NCBI RefSeq assembly: GCF_001429785.1
Contig: NZ_LMJF01000001.1
Location: 302,599-366,598, forward strand
DNA: 64,000 nt
Direction of reading: 5' to 3'
From: Lysobacter sp. Root916
Lineage (GTDB): Bacteria; Pseudomonadota; Gammaproteobacteria; Xanthomonadales; Xanthomonadaceae
In this document: one piece after another, positions 26,422-34,968 of the stretch
Layout of the letters: each line of letters opens with the position of its first letter
How positions within the stretch are numbered: the stretch's first letter is position 1
The notes under the pieces: generated by a model
The model's input: only the letters and a program-made list of their open reading frames with translations
What the model was told of the DNA's origin: nothing
Databases searched by the model: none
Made by a program: the position numbers and the translations under genes

Positions 26422-27020
26422 AGGACGAAGCCTTGAAAACGCGCAAGCCCGGTACCTGGACCTTCTTCCGCCAGTGGTTGAAGAACCCGCTGCGCACCGC
26501 CGCGGTCGCGCCCTCCAGCCCCGAGCTGGCCGCGGCGATGATCGCCGAGCTGCCCGACGACGCGCGCCGGGTGATCGAGCTGGGCGGCGGCACCGGCGCG
26601 ATCACGCGCGCGCTGCTCGCGGCCGGCATCGCCGACCGCGATCTGCTGGTGCTGGAGCTCAACGAGGAGTTGCACGCGCATCTGCATCTGCGCTTTCCGC
26701 AGGTGCAGGTATTGCTGGGCGACGCGCGATCGCTGCCGGAGCTAGCGCACGCGAACGGCTATCTGGACCAGGGCCCGGCGGATGCGATCGTGTCCGGGCT
26801 GGGGCTGCTGACGATGCCGCCGCAGTTGCAGCGCAGTCTGTTGGCGGCGGCGTTCGAGTGTCTGCGGGCCGACGGCACCTTCGTGCAGTTCACCTACGGG
26901 CCGGCGGCGCCGGTGGCCGATGCGGTGATGCGCGAGTTGGGGCTGCAGGTGCGGCGCGGCGAGTTTGTGTTGCGCAATGTGCCGCCGGCGACGGTGTATG
27001 TGTATACGCGCAAGGCGTAG
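26418..27020 (+). CDS. PmtA-like phospholipid/ornithine-lipid N-methyltransferase candidate
   Basis: 200 aa from GTG overlapping the rlmKL stop (GTGA). The start [20 protein letters not shown] is the signature of PmtA/OlsG-type enzymes, with the membrane-facing helix before motif I ([16 protein letters not shown]) and acidic LELNEEL. PmtA methylates phosphatidylethanolamine and OlsG ornithine lipid; which applies here is not visible. An rRNA adenine methyltransferase-like fold is the alternative. Coupling to a 23S methyltransferase makes the pathway context ambiguous. Confidence 0.8.
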   Translation: MKDEALKTRKPGTWTFFRQWLKNPLRTAAVAPSSPELAAAMIAELPDDARRVIELGGGTGAITRALLAAGIADRDLLVLELNEELHAHLHLRFPQVQVLLGDARSLPELAHANGYLDQGPADAIVSGLGLLTMPPQLQRSLLAAAFECLRADGTFVQFTYGPAAPVADAVMRELGLQVRRGEFVLRNVPPATVYVYTRKA

Positions 27021-27111
27021 GGACGTGTGGTTTCGCTGCCGCGCTTGAGGGGCGGCGCTGTCTTTCGATTCGGTGGGTGACAGGTCGTTCGCGGTTGAGC
27101 TGAGGCCTTGG

Positions 27112-27136
27112 GTAGGAGCGGCGCGAGCCGCGACCG
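27112..27136. repeat. Solo arm of the GTAGGAGCGGCG repeat
   Basis: GTAGGAGCGGCGCGAGCCGC followed by GACC is one palindromic arm of the element seen as a full pair at 11456-11598. I see no opposite arm within 250 bp. Confidence 0.75.
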
Positions 27137-27189
27137 TGAGCTCCGGCTACTGCGTCGGCTGGGTTCCTTTTGAGTTTCGGATCGCGCTC

Positions 27190-27238
27190 TAGCTCCTAGC
27201 TCCTAGCTCTTAGCTCTTAGCTCTTAGCTCTTAGCTCC
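27190..27238 (+). repeat. TAGCTCY heptamer array, seven units
   Basis: Seven consecutive TAGCTCC or TAGCTCT units, in the order C,C,T,T,T,T,C, cover 49 nt and run directly into the hairpin in front of the second 278-bp repeat. Confidence 0.93.
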
Positions 27239-27257
27239 CTCCTTTGCAAAAGGAGGG
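27237..27257. repeat. CCCTCCTTT hairpin preceding repeat copy 2
   Basis: CCCTCCTTT pairs with AAAGGAGGG around a short GCA loop. With the following TTGGGGAGGATTTGCTTT it matches the hairpin-plus-tail structure at 20478-20584 and 60183-60378. It shows that the 278-bp repeat is an extension of that family. Confidence 0.8.
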
Positions 27258-27535
27258 TTGGGGAGGATTTGCTTTTGCTTCGCTTTCGTCTTTTCAGACC
27301 GAAGGTCAACGGCTTCCGCCTGCTGCGCATGCGGGTCACTTTCTCTTGCTAACCCAAGAGAAAGTAACCAAAGAGAAGGGTTAGCGTGACCAACCCTCCC
27401 TTGCGAGCGCGGTGCGTGCACCGGGATTTTTCGAATGGACATCCCTGTCCATTCGAAAAACGGCGCGCGTCCTGCGCGCCGCCCTTCGGGTCTACGGTTG
27501 GTCGTGTGAGTGCGGTGCTTTTGGACTTCAATGCC
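27258..27535 (+). repeat. 278-bp dispersed multi-hairpin repeat, copy 2
   Basis: Gap-free match to 14551-14828. The three hairpins are retained: stem ACTTTCTCTTG with its complement, the perfect TTTTTCGAATGGAC stem, and the CGGCGCGC stem. In the first stem the single mismatch falls at a different position from copy 1. Ends at the same ATGCC as copy 1, after which the hexamer array differs. Confidence 0.9.
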
Positions 27536-27600
27536 ACGACCACGACCACGACCACGGCCACGACCACGACCACGACCACGGCAACCGCAACCGCAACCGC
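27535..27600 (+). repeat. CACGAC/CACGGC and AACCGC hexamer arrays
   Basis: Eight hexamers (six CACGAC, two CACGGC) run from 27535 to 27582, followed by three AACCGC units to 27600. At the matching position in copy 1 the unit is GGCAAC, so the arrays arose separately on each copy. Confidence 0.92.
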
Positions 27601-27864
27601 TGCGACTGCAGGCGCGATGCGTGACTGGTGAAACGTGAGTGCGAATAACAATTGCAAATGGTGATTATGGCCATGGCGGTTTGAACGCTGGTGCCCCGCT
27701 GCCCTGTCATAGCCGGGTGTGTGGGCCTGCGCCAATCTCGCTACATCAGGCTGATTGTTCCAAATTTGTAATAGATACTCCTGCGCTTAAGTGCTTCGTT
27801 CTGTTTTTGCAGTGCCATCCTATGCCCCAACGCCAATACGGCGAGCGAGACAGGAGAGAGGAGC
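27601..27864. other. Leader region of the pirin gene, lower GC
   Basis: 264 nt with noticeably more A/T than the neighbouring genes. The stretch around 27750-27790 (TTGTTCC then TTTGTAATAGATACT) has the look of a promoter but the spacing is not clean. An AGGAGAGAGGAG ribosome site sits right before the pirin ATG. No gene seen. Confidence 0.4.
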
Positions 27865-28737
27865 ATGTCCACCACCACCACCCACGACCTGGCCCCGCGC
27901 TATGCGCGCGTCGGGCGCAAGCTGCGTGGTCAGCCGACTTCGGATGGCGCCGGTGTGCGCCTGACCCGGGTGATCGGCGGGGCCGAGTTGCCGGATCTGG
28001 ATCCGTTCCTGCTGCTGGACGAGTTCGGCACCGATCGCGCCGAGGACTACATCGCCGGTTTTCCGGAGCATCCGCATCGCGGCTTCGAGACGGTGACCTA
28101 CATGCTCGACGGGCGCATGCGTCATAAGGACAACCACGGCAACGAGGGCGTGCTGGTGCCTGGCAGCGTGCAGTGGATGACCGCCGGCCGCGGCCTGGTG
28201 CATTCGGAGATGCCCGAGCAGCAGGAGGGCCGCATGCGCGGTTTCCAGCTGTGGGTGAACCTGCCGGCGCGCGAGAAGATGACCGAGCCCAAGTACCAGG
28301 AGTTCGCGCCCGAGCGCATCGTCGCGCTGCAACCGGCCGATGGCGTGCAGCTGAAGCTGATCGCCGGTGCGATCGGCGATCTGCGCGGTCCGATCGCGCA
28401 GCCGGCGACCGATCCGGTCTATATCGACGTCGCCCTCGCGGCTGGCGCCAGCTGGGAGTACGACCTGCCCGAAGGCCACAACGTGTTCGTCTACGTGTAC
28501 GAGGGCGGGGTGGAGATCGGCGACGGTGAGGACGCGCGCGCGGTCGATGCGCAGGAGTTGGCGGTGCTGTCCGGCGGCCAGCGCCTCAAGTTGCGCGACC
28601 TCGGCCGCGACAGCCGCTTGATTCTGGTCGGCGGGCGCCCGCTGCGCGAGCCGGTCGCGCGCTACGGCCCGTTCGTGATGAACACCAAGCAGGAAGTGAT
28701 GCAGGCCTTCGTCGATTTCCAGGAAGGCAAGTTCTAA
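27865..28737 (+). CDS. Pirin family protein
   Basis: 290 aa, bicupin. The N-terminal metal site of pirins is seen in FPEHPHRGFETVTYMLDG (two His), with further ligands in GLVHSEMPEQQ (His and Glu). Pirins bind iron; some act as quercetinases or as regulators of pyruvate metabolism. Which of these applies here is unknown. A second, divergent pirin lies at 32334-33194. The gene converges on the thioredoxin-reductase-like gene through a shared terminator. Confidence 0.92.
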   Translation: MSTTTTHDLAPRYARVGRKLRGQPTSDGAGVRLTRVIGGAELPDLDPFLLLDEFGTDRAEDYIAGFPEHPHRGFETVTYMLDGRMRHKDNHGNEGVLVPGSVQWMTAGRGLVHSEMPEQQEGRMRGFQLWVNLPAREKMTEPKYQEFAPERIVALQPADGVQLKLIAGAIGDLRGPIAQPATDPVYIDVALAAGASWEYDLPEGHNVFVYVYEGGVEIGDGEDARAVDAQELAVLSGGQRLKLRDLGRDSRLILVGGRPLREPVARYGPFVMNTKQEVMQAFVDFQEGKF

Positions 28738-28766
28738 ACCCGGGCATCGAAGCCGACGCCCACGAC

Positions 28767-28799
28767 GGGGCCGCGCAGTGCGCGGCCCCGTTCGTTTTT
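28767..28799 (+). terminator. Terminator between convergent pirin and flavoprotein genes
   Basis: A 10-bp stem GGGGCCGCGC with its complement and a 3-nt AGT loop is followed on the plus strand by TTCGTTTTT, about 30 nt after the pirin stop. The T-run is on the plus strand only. Confidence 0.88.
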
Positions 28800-28807
28800 G
28801 GCGCCGA

Positions 28808-29704
28808 TCAGGACCCGAGCAAGGACTGATGCGCGCCGACGCCGGCCAGGGTGCCGGCCGCGACCGCCAGGCTGACGCTGGCCATCGCGCTGGCGGCGTC
28901 GCCGGCCGCGTACACGCCGGCCACCGTGGTGCGCTTGAACTCGTCCACGCGCAGCAGCGGCCCCCACGGGCCTTCCTCGTACTCGCAGCCCAGTTGCTCG
29001 GCCAGGGTGTCGACCGGGCGCGTGCTCGGCGCCACGAACAGGCCGGCCAGCGCCAGTTCGCGGCCGTCTTCCAGGCGCACGCCGCTGAGTCCGTCGTCCG
29101 GTCCCAATACCTCGACCACGCGGCTGCGTTCGATCGCGACGCCGCGCGCGGCCAGGCGCTGCGCCTGTTCGGCATCGGGCTCGAACGCGCCCTGGCTGAA
29201 GTAGGTGGTCGGGCCCCAGTCGGGCACCAGCAGGGCCTGATGCAGCGAGGTGGCCTGGGTCGCGAGCACACCCAGCGGCGCGCGTTCGAACTCGTAGCCG
29301 TGGCAGTAGGGGCAATGCACCACGCTGCGGCCCCAGCGTTCGCGCAGGCCGGGGATCGCCGGCAGTTCGTCGGCGACGCCGGTGGCCAGGATCAATCGGC
29401 GCGCGCTCACGCTGCGTCCATCGGACAGGCCGAGCACGAAGTCCTCGCCGTGCGCGCGCGCCTGTTGCGCGTGTCCCTGCAGCAATTCGACGCTGGGATA
29501 GGTCGCGAGCTGATGGCTGGCCTCCTCCAGCATCTCCGACGGGGCCCAGCCGTCCATGCCGAAGAAGCCGTGCGAATGCGCGGCATAGCGGTTGCGCGGG
29601 CGGCCGGCGTCGATCACCAGCACGCGTCGGCGCGCGCGTGCCAGCGGCATCGCGGCGGCCAGACCGGCATAGCTGCCGCCCACGACGATGACTTCGTACT
29701 GCAT
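28808..29704 (-). CDS. Thioredoxin-reductase-like FAD/NAD(P) oxidoreductase
   Basis: 298 aa. N-terminal FAD-binding GGSYAGLAAAMPLARA, redox pair Cys131-x-x-Cys134 in VVHCPYCHGYEFE, and a C-terminal GVYAAGDAASAMASVSLAVA that completes the FAD site. The length is that of low-molecular-weight TrxB-like proteins, but the NADPH-binding GxGxxA loop is not obvious in LGVLATQATSLHQ. It could therefore take electrons from another donor. AGGAG precedes the ATG. It is transcribed divergently from an Rrf2 regulator that probably controls it. Confidence 0.9.
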   Translation of the reverse strand: MQYEVIVVGGSYAGLAAAMPLARARRRVLVIDAGRPRNRYAAHSHGFFGMDGWAPSEMLEEASHQLATYPSVELLQGHAQQARAHGEDFVLGLSDGRSVSARRLILATGVADELPAIPGLRERWGRSVVHCPYCHGYEFERAPLGVLATQATSLHQALLVPDWGPTTYFSQGAFEPDAEQAQRLAARGVAIERSRVVEVLGPDDGLSGVRLEDGRELALAGLFVAPSTRPVDTLAEQLGCEYEEGPWGPLLRVDEFKRTTVAGVYAAGDAASAMASVSLAVAAGTLAGVGAHQSLLGS

Positions 29705-29773
29705 GGTCCTGCTCCTGAGCTGGGCGACCGCGCCCGTCGACGCAGGAGGCGTCGCGAGCCTGACGGTCAATAC

Positions 29774-29833
29774 GTATCAATTGAAGTTACGTTTTAACAC
29801 CCGCGCCGGCCATGATGCAACTTCATGTGTTAC
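29774..29833. promoter_or_regulatory. Paired AACTTCAnnTGnTAC sites between flavoprotein and Rrf2 genes
   Basis: AACTTCAATTGATAC reads on the minus strand across 29774-29788, and AACTTCATGTGTTAC reads on the plus strand at 29819-29833. They agree at 12 of 15 positions and point toward the two divergent genes. Their position in the divergent promoter, and the local drop in GC, make them candidate Rrf2 operator sites. Derived by eye. Confidence 0.6.
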
Positions 29834-29887
29834 ATGATGTCCGCGGCTGTTAAGCTGGGCCGGACCGACCACCCGCGAGCGCGCCGG

Positions 29888-30343
29888 ATGAGAAACGACA
29901 ACCGCCTGTCGCGCATGCTGCATGTGCTGATCCACATGGCCCAGCATCCGGCGCCGATCGCTTCCGAGCTGATCGCCGGCATCCTCAACACCAACGCGGT
30001 GGTGGTGCGCCGGACCATGGCCGGGCTGCGCGAGGGCGGCTACGTGCGATCGGTGAAGGGGCACGGCGGCGGCTGGACCCTGGCCCAGCCGCTGGAGCGG
30101 ATCAGCCTGCTGGACGTTTATCGCGCGATCGGCGAACCGCCGGTGTTCGCGCTGGGCCTGTCCGACGACCATCCGCGCTGCCTGGTCGAGCAGGGCGTGA
30201 ACGCGGCCTTGCGCGGTGCCCTGGACGAAGCGCGCGAGCAACTGCTGGCGCGTTTCGCCGCGACCACGCTGGACACGATCGCGAGCGAGTACGAAGCGCG
30301 CATGCAGGGCCGCAAGACGCCGCGACCGTGGTGGGAGCGCTGA
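29888..30343 (+). CDS. Rrf2 family transcriptional regulator
   Basis: 151 aa from the ATG reading MRNDNRLSRMLHV. The winged helix is seen as SELIAGILNTNAVVVRRTMA then LREGGYVRSVKGHGGGWTLA, which is diagnostic of Rrf2 proteins. The three-Cys cluster of IscR/NsrR is absent; only one Cys (Cys in HPRCLVEQ) lies in the sensor region, so it is not an Fe-S type. A thiol or ligand signal is more likely, consistent with control of the adjacent CPYC flavoprotein. Confidence 0.9.
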   Translation: MRNDNRLSRMLHVLIHMAQHPAPIASELIAGILNTNAVVVRRTMAGLREGGYVRSVKGHGGGWTLAQPLERISLLDVYRAIGEPPVFALGLSDDHPRCLVEQGVNAALRGALDEAREQLLARFAATTLDTIASEYEARMQGRKTPRPWWER

Positions 30344-30483
30344 TCGACGCGCGCGCTTGGCCGGCGCGCGCGGCCAGCCGCGTTAGCTAGCTACGGCGCG
30401 TTTCATCGGACGAATCCGCCGATGGGCATCACGCGCCGGCGCGGCCGCCCGGTCGCGCCGTATCCGTGCGAAGGAGTGCAGTC

Positions 30484-30741
30484 ATGCCCGGGATCGATCC
30501 CAACAAGTTCGTCATCGTCGCCAGTTTCGTATCGCCCGGCGTTAGCCAGGGCGCGGGCGGCTTCGCCATCGTCGGCGGCAAGATCGTCAAGATTCCGCCG
30601 CGCGGCATCAAGCTGCTGCAGGCCAGCTATCAGATGCTCGACGCCGCCGAGAGCGCCGGCAACCGCAAGCTTGCCGCGACCTTGCAGCAGGCCGCGCTGG
30701 ACGCGGCCGAGGAAGCGGTGAAGCAGAAGGCGGCACGCTGA
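30484..30741 (+). CDS. Hypothetical 85-aa protein
   Basis: Starts at the ATG preceded by AAGGAG 7 nt upstream. It begins MPGIDPNKFVIVASFVSPGV, then has a Gly-rich turn (GAGGFAIVGGKIVKIPPRGI) and a helical C-terminus with many Ala and Gln. No signal peptide, no membrane helix. The ribosome site and a convergent terminator make it look like a real small gene. No family recognised. Confidence 0.68.
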   Translation: MPGIDPNKFVIVASFVSPGVSQGAGGFAIVGGKIVKIPPRGIKLLQASYQMLDAAESAGNRKLAATLQQAALDAAEEAVKQKAAR

Positions 30742-30752
30742 GGCGCCATGAC

Positions 30753-30797
30753 GAAAAGGCCGCGCCCCACGCTCGACGGGGGCGTGGGACGCGGCCT
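30753..30797 (-). terminator. Terminator for aqpZ
   Basis: A long stem AGGCCGCGCCCCACGC pairs with GCGTGGGACGCGGCCT (30757-30797, one mismatch). On the minus strand the stem is followed by TTTTCGTC, so it terminates transcription coming from aqpZ. Confidence 0.85.
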
Positions 30798-30844
30798 CTC
30801 GTGGCTCGCGAAACGGGTTGCGGCGGTGCGCCGCGCGCGTGGGC

Positions 30845-31555
30845 TCAGTCCTTGTCGAACCAGCGGTAGATCACGCCGCCGAGCAGGCCGCCCAGGATCG
30901 GCGCCAGCCAGAACAGCCACAACTGCGAGATCGCCTGCGAGCCCGCGAACAGGCCCACGCCGGTCGAACGCGCCGGATTCACCGAGGTGTTGGTGACCGG
31001 GATGCTGATCAGGTGGATCAGGGTCAGGGCCAGGCCGATCGCGATCGGCGCGAAGCCGGCCGGCGCGCGCTTGTGGGTGGCGCCCAGGATCACGATCAGG
31101 AACATCGCGGTCATCACCACTTCGCACAGGAACGCCGCCGCGACCGAATAGCCGCCCGGCGAATGCGAGCCGTAGCCGTTGCTGGCGAAGGCGCCGGCGG
31201 CGTTGGGATCGACCGAGAACTCGGGATTGCCGGCCGCGATCTGCCACAGCACGAAACCGGCGAGCAGGCCGCCCAGCACCTGGGCGACGATGTAGGGCAG
31301 CAGGTCCTTGCCGGCGAAGCGTCCGCCCGCCCACAGCCCGAAGCTCACCGCCGGATTGAAGTGGCCGCCGGAGATATGCCCCAGCGCGTAGGCGCCGGTC
31401 AGCACGGTCAGGCCGAAGGCCAGGGCCACGCCCAGGAAGCCGATGCCGAGCGGATTGCCGACCCCGCCGAAGTTGGCCGCGAGCACCGCGCTGCCGCAAC
31501 CGCCGAGTACCAGCCAGAACGTACCGATGAATTCGGCGCCGAGTCGTTTGATCAT
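30845..31555 (-). CDS. aqpZ: Aquaporin Z
   Basis: 236 aa. Six membrane helices and two NPA half-helices are seen: [13 protein letters not shown] and [13 protein letters not shown]. The selectivity-filter Arg follows the second NPA (NPAR), and the small residues in the filter region fit a water-specific channel. The opening [22 protein letters not shown] is the usual AqpZ start. A ribosome site AGGAGG lies 7 nt upstream, which settles the ATG over longer open frame upstream. Its own terminator is at 30753. Confidence 0.97.
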   Translation of the reverse strand: MIKRLGAEFIGTFWLVLGGCGSAVLAANFGGVGNPLGIGFLGVALAFGLTVLTGAYALGHISGGHFNPAVSFGLWAGGRFAGKDLLPYIVAQVLGGLLAGFVLWQIAAGNPEFSVDPNAAGAFASNGYGSHSPGGYSVAAAFLCEVVMTAMFLIVILGATHKRAPAGFAPIAIGLALTLIHLISIPVTNTSVNPARSTGVGLFAGSQAISQLWLFWLAPILGGLLGGVIYRWFDKD

Positions 31556-31716
31556 GATCTTCCTCCTGGAATGACGGATCGGGAGCTTCGGGATGGTCGT
31601 GTCACGCACCGGCGCGCACGCGCCTGCGCACACGGTACGCCGCGCGCGCTCGCGAGCAAAGGGGAACGGAGCGAGGACGGCGAGGGCGGATCGAGACCGC
31701 CATCGCCGTCATCGGA

Positions 31717-32175
31717 TCACTTGCTGCTCAGTCGGGCCGAAGGAAATCGCAGCCCCTGGGTCAGGCCCAGCACCTCGCCGAGCTTGTCGGGCGATGCGGC
31801 CTGCAGCCAGATATGGGCGACCCGGCCGTCGCCGAGATCGAGCAGGGTTTCGCGCACCTGCACGTCGGGCTTGCCGGCGAGTTCGCCGCGGTACCAGAAC
31901 ACCGGTTTGCCGTCGATGTCGCTGGTTTCGCGGCGATCGCCGCGCTTGGGCACGAACGGCGACTTATTGGAAATGTACATGCCGAACGCTTCGCTGCCGT
32001 CCTCGCGCAGAGCGCGGCAGAAATCCGAACCGGCGTTGGCCTTGTGCTCCCAGACCAGTTGCGAAGAAGGCGGCAACTGCGGGCATCCATCCTGTTGTTG
32101 AGCCTGTGCGCTTCCTGCGTACAGGAGCCCGACGAGCACGGGCAGGATCGACATGCGGCATGCCGGCATTTTCAC
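31717..32175 (-). CDS. Secreted hypothetical protein, 152 aa
   Basis: GTG start with GGGG about 8 nt upstream. An ATG two codons later and another a little further are alternatives. A signal peptide SILPVLVGLLYAGSAQAQQQ exports it. The mature part has two Cys (DGCPQLPP, DFCRALRE) and alternating strands (KPVFWYRGELAGKPDVQVRE, DGRVAHIWLQAASPDKLGEV). I do not recognise the domain. No operon partner; the neighbouring pirin gene is on the same strand. Confidence 0.68.
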   Translation of the reverse strand: MKMPACRMSILPVLVGLLYAGSAQAQQQDGCPQLPPSSQLVWEHKANAGSDFCRALREDGSEAFGMYISNKSPFVPKRGDRRETSDIDGKPVFWYRGELAGKPDVQVRETLLDLGDGRVAHIWLQAASPDKLGEVLGLTQGLRFPSARLSSK

Positions 32176-32333
32176 GACTGGTTCCCCCTTGAGGTCTGGA
32201 CGATAAAACGTGACCTGCGTCAGAACATAAGGCAGTTCTGGGGGATTGACAAATCCTGTGGTTTCGGCTGCAGCTGAATAGGCGGGTGTGCGCCTCCGCC
32301 GCGCCTGCAGGGGGCCAAGTCGGCCGGCCGGAC

Positions 32334-33194
32334 TCAGCGCTCGGGTAGGGGGATGAACTCGTCGTCGCCCGGGACCTGGCCGAAACGGCCCTCCAGCCAG
32401 TCCTGCTTGGCCTGCTCGATGCGCTCGCGCGAGCTGGACACGAAGTTCCACCACAGGTGGCGCGGGCCGTCCAAGGGCTCGCCGCCCAGCAGCATGGCCT
32501 TGAGCGGGGTCTTGGCGCGCAGCAGCGGGCGCGTGCCCGGGTCCAGCACCACTAGGTGCTTTTCGGGGATATCGGCGCCATCCAGCTGGGCCTCGCCTTC
32601 GAGCAGGTAGAGCGCGCGTTCGGCGTGGCTATCCTCGATCGCCAGCTCGGCGTCGGGGTCCAGGTCGATGGCGACGTACAGGGTGTCGCTGAACACCTTG
32701 ACCGGCGACTCCTCGCCGTAGCCGCGGCCGGCGACCACGCGCAGCCAGGCGCCGTCGCGGCGCAGCTGCGGCAGCGTCGCCGCGCCATGGTGGTGGAAGG
32801 CCGGCGCGGTCTCCTCGAACGAACGCGGCAGCGCCACCCAGGTCTGCATGCCGTGCAGCGGATGCTCGCCCGCGCGCAGCGCCTGCGGGGTGCGTTCGGA
32901 GTGGGCGATGCCGCGGCCGGCGGTCATCCAGTTCACGTCGCCGGGATTGATGTCCTGCACGCTGCCCAGGGTGTCGCGGTGGCCGATGCTGCCCGACCAC
33001 AGGAAGGTGACCGTGGCCAGGCCGATGTGCGGATGCGGACGCACGTCGATGCCGTGACCGGGTTCGAACACGGCCGGGCCCATGTGATCGACGAACACGA
33101 ACGGTCCGACCGAACGGGCCTGGATCGAAGGCACGGCGCGGCGGACCTGGAAACCGCCGAGGTCGTGGACGCGGGGGGCGACGATCGTGGTCAT
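32334..33194 (-). CDS. Pirin family protein, second paralogue
   Basis: 286 aa bicupin. The metal-binding motif is VRPHPHIGLATVTFL with the HxH pair; GRGIAHSERTPQALRAG supplies the third and fourth ligands. This differs from the plus-strand pirin at 27865 (HPHRG there, HPHIG here), so the two belong to different pirin subgroups. Downstream lies a lipoprotein on the same strand, but 130 bp of sequence separates them. Confidence 0.92.
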   Translation of the reverse strand: MTTIVAPRVHDLGGFQVRRAVPSIQARSVGPFVFVDHMGPAVFEPGHGIDVRPHPHIGLATVTFLWSGSIGHRDTLGSVQDINPGDVNWMTAGRGIAHSERTPQALRAGEHPLHGMQTWVALPRSFEETAPAFHHHGAATLPQLRRDGAWLRVVAGRGYGEESPVKVFSDTLYVAIDLDPDAELAIEDSHAERALYLLEGEAQLDGADIPEKHLVVLDPGTRPLLRAKTPLKAMLLGGEPLDGPRHLWWNFVSSSRERIEQAKQDWLEGRFGQVPGDDEFIPLPER

Positions 33195-33321
33195 GGCGTG
33201 GCTCTCTGGCTGCGCGAATTCGAGGTCGCTAGCTTGTCACGGCGCCCGCTGCGCGAGCGCGCCTTGCGCGCAACGGCGTGTTGCGGCGCCGGGACTTGGG
33301 CGCCGCGCCGCCCGCGCGGAC

Positions 33322-33702
33322 TCAGGGCGTGGTGGCGATCTTGAGCGTGGCCGCCGGCGCTTCGCCTGGCGCCAGCGAGGTCAGCTCGATGGTCCAGGCG
33401 CCGGCGGTCAGCACGGTCGCGCGCTCGGTGTTGAAGTTCAGCGCCTGCGCGGCGCCCGACGCGGGCGCGAATTCGAAGTTCACGTCGGCGTCGCCGGCGC
33501 GGATGCATTGCACGTTCGGCGGGCAGCGCGAGTCGTTGCTCACGCCGATATAGCGCAGCTGCGAGCGATCGGCCAGGGCGATGCGCTCGCCCGGCTTGAG
33601 GGTGGCGCTGCGCTCGCCGCCATCGGAGGGGCCAGTGCCAGGGCCGCTGGCGCAGGCGGACAGGGCGGTCAGCGACAGCAGGGCGGCGAACAGACGGCTC
33701 AT
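33322..33702 (-). CDS. Small lipoprotein with RCPxxVxC motif
   Basis: 126 aa. Lipobox LSAC at the end of the signal peptide. The mature domain has SRCPPNVQCIRAGDADVNFE, a Cys pair common to a family of small secreted proteins of unknown role, followed by strands ending APAATLKIATTP. Located between the pirin and the membrane protein on the same strand. Confidence 0.78.
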   Translation of the reverse strand: MSRLFAALLSLTALSACASGPGTGPSDGGERSATLKPGERIALADRSQLRYIGVSNDSRCPPNVQCIRAGDADVNFEFAPASGAAQALNFNTERATVLTAGAWTIELTSLAPGEAPAATLKIATTP

Positions 33703-33769
33703 GGCGACGGCCTCGATGCGGGAGCCCCGGATCGTAACCGACGCCGGCGCGCGCGCCGCGACGCGGCGT

Positions 33770-34138
33770 TCACCGCGCGGCGGCGGGATGCTCGCGCAGC
33801 TGCCGTGCCTGCGCGCGGTGGGCGCGCTTGGAGCGCCAGCCCAGGATCAATGCGCCCAGCGCGATCACCGGCGCCGGTGCGACCGACAGGGCCAGCACGC
33901 GTTGCGCGTAGCGGGCGTGCGCGATCGGCTCGGGCATCGCCGCCAACTGCGAATCGACGAAGGTGACCTGGGCCCAGAACACGAAGGCCAGGGTCGCCAA
34001 GGCCAGCGCGGTCAGTCCGATCAAGCGCGGCAGGAAGGCCTCGGGCCCGGCGCCGAGCAGGCCGCGCGCGAAATGGACGCCGAGGGTGTAGGTGCCGGCG
34101 TAGGCCAGCAATGCGGTCACGAACAGCACGCCTTGCAT
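33770..34138 (-). CDS. Small membrane protein, hypothetical
   Basis: 122 aa with three membrane helices (about 3-25, 38-62, 82-104) and a basic tail ending WRSKRAHRAQARQLREHP. No signature was recognised. Same strand as, and 67 bp from, the small lipoprotein. Confidence 0.6.
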   Translation of the reverse strand: MQGVLFVTALLAYAGTYTLGVHFARGLLGAGPEAFLPRLIGLTALALATLAFVFWAQVTFVDSQLAAMPEPIAHARYAQRVLALSVAPAPVIALGALILGWRSKRAHRAQARQLREHPAAAR

Positions 34139-34293
34139 CGTGGGGACTCCTTGTCCCGTTGAGCGTCAGGTACCGAGCTTAGGCGAGCGCGTGCGCGCGC
34201 GCCCATGAGACGCGGGCCGCAGCGCCGAGGCGTGGCGCGGCTGCGCCCAGCCGGTGTCCGGTTCGGCGCCGTCGCTGCGTCGCGCCCTGTCCT

Positions 34294-34968
34294 TCAGCCG
34301 CGGTCGCGGCGCGAGGCCAGACGGTCGGCCAGACGCGTCGGTTCGGGCAGGCGATAGCCGCGCAGGCAGTGCAGGGTCAGGGCCAGCGCGCTGGCCATCG
34401 ACACCCGATGGCCGGGCGAGACGATCAGCGGCCGGCAGCGCGGCTTGCTGCGCAGGACCTGGCCGATGGTGCGGCCGCGATACAGCAGTGGCGCGCAGTC
34501 GCCGCGCTGCGGTCCGGGCTCGTCGTGGCGGCCGACCAGCACCTTCTTGGCCACGCCGATGCTGGGCAGGCCGGTGGCGACGCCGAAGTGCGCGGCGATG
34601 CCCAGCCCGCGCGGGTGGGCGATGCCGTGGCCGTCGACGAAGGCCAGGTCCGGCGCCTCGCCCAAGGCCTCCAGCGCGGCCAGCAAGGCCGGCAATTCGC
34701 GAAAGCTCAGTAGGCCGGGCACATAGGGCATGCGGGTCGGAATGCGTGCGACTTCCTGCCGCAGCGGCTGCAGGCTGTCGGCGTCCAGCAACACGACCGC
34801 CGCGCGCGTGATCGCGCCTTCGTCCTCGAAGCCGACGTCGAAACCGGCGATGCGTCGCAAGGGCGTGGGGAAGTCGTCTTCCAGCACCAGCTCGCGCGCC
34901 AGGGTTTCCTGCAGGGCGCGCGCGGCCGCGACGTCGCCGTCCCAGGCCGGCAGCGCGGCCTGCGCCAT
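34294..34968 (-). CDS. nfi: Endonuclease V
   Basis: 224 aa. The enzyme nicks DNA 3' to deoxyinosine and other deaminated bases. The active site shows [12 protein letters not shown] (first Asp), [32 protein letters not shown] (second Asp) and GVAKKVLVG. The length is that of E. coli Nfi. The ATG overlaps the stop of the upstream phosphatase gene by one base (TGATG), so the two are coupled. Confidence 0.94.
   Translation of the reverse strand: MAQAALPAWDGDVAAARALQETLARELVLEDDFPTPLRRIAGFDVGFEDEGAITRAAVVLLDADSLQPLRQEVARIPTRMPYVPGLLSFRELPALLAALEALGEAPDLAFVDGHGIAHPRGLGIAAHFGVATGLPSIGVAKKVLVGRHDEPGPQRGDCAPLLYRGRTIGQVLRSKPRCRPLIVSPGHRVSMASALALTLHCLRGYRLPEPTRLADRLASRRDRG

Noticed and set aside
31593..32192. 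Plus-strand frame of about 200 codons opposite the secreted 152-aa protein gene
   Set aside because: No domain, Arg-rich translation, and the minus-strand frame has a signal peptide and ribosome site.
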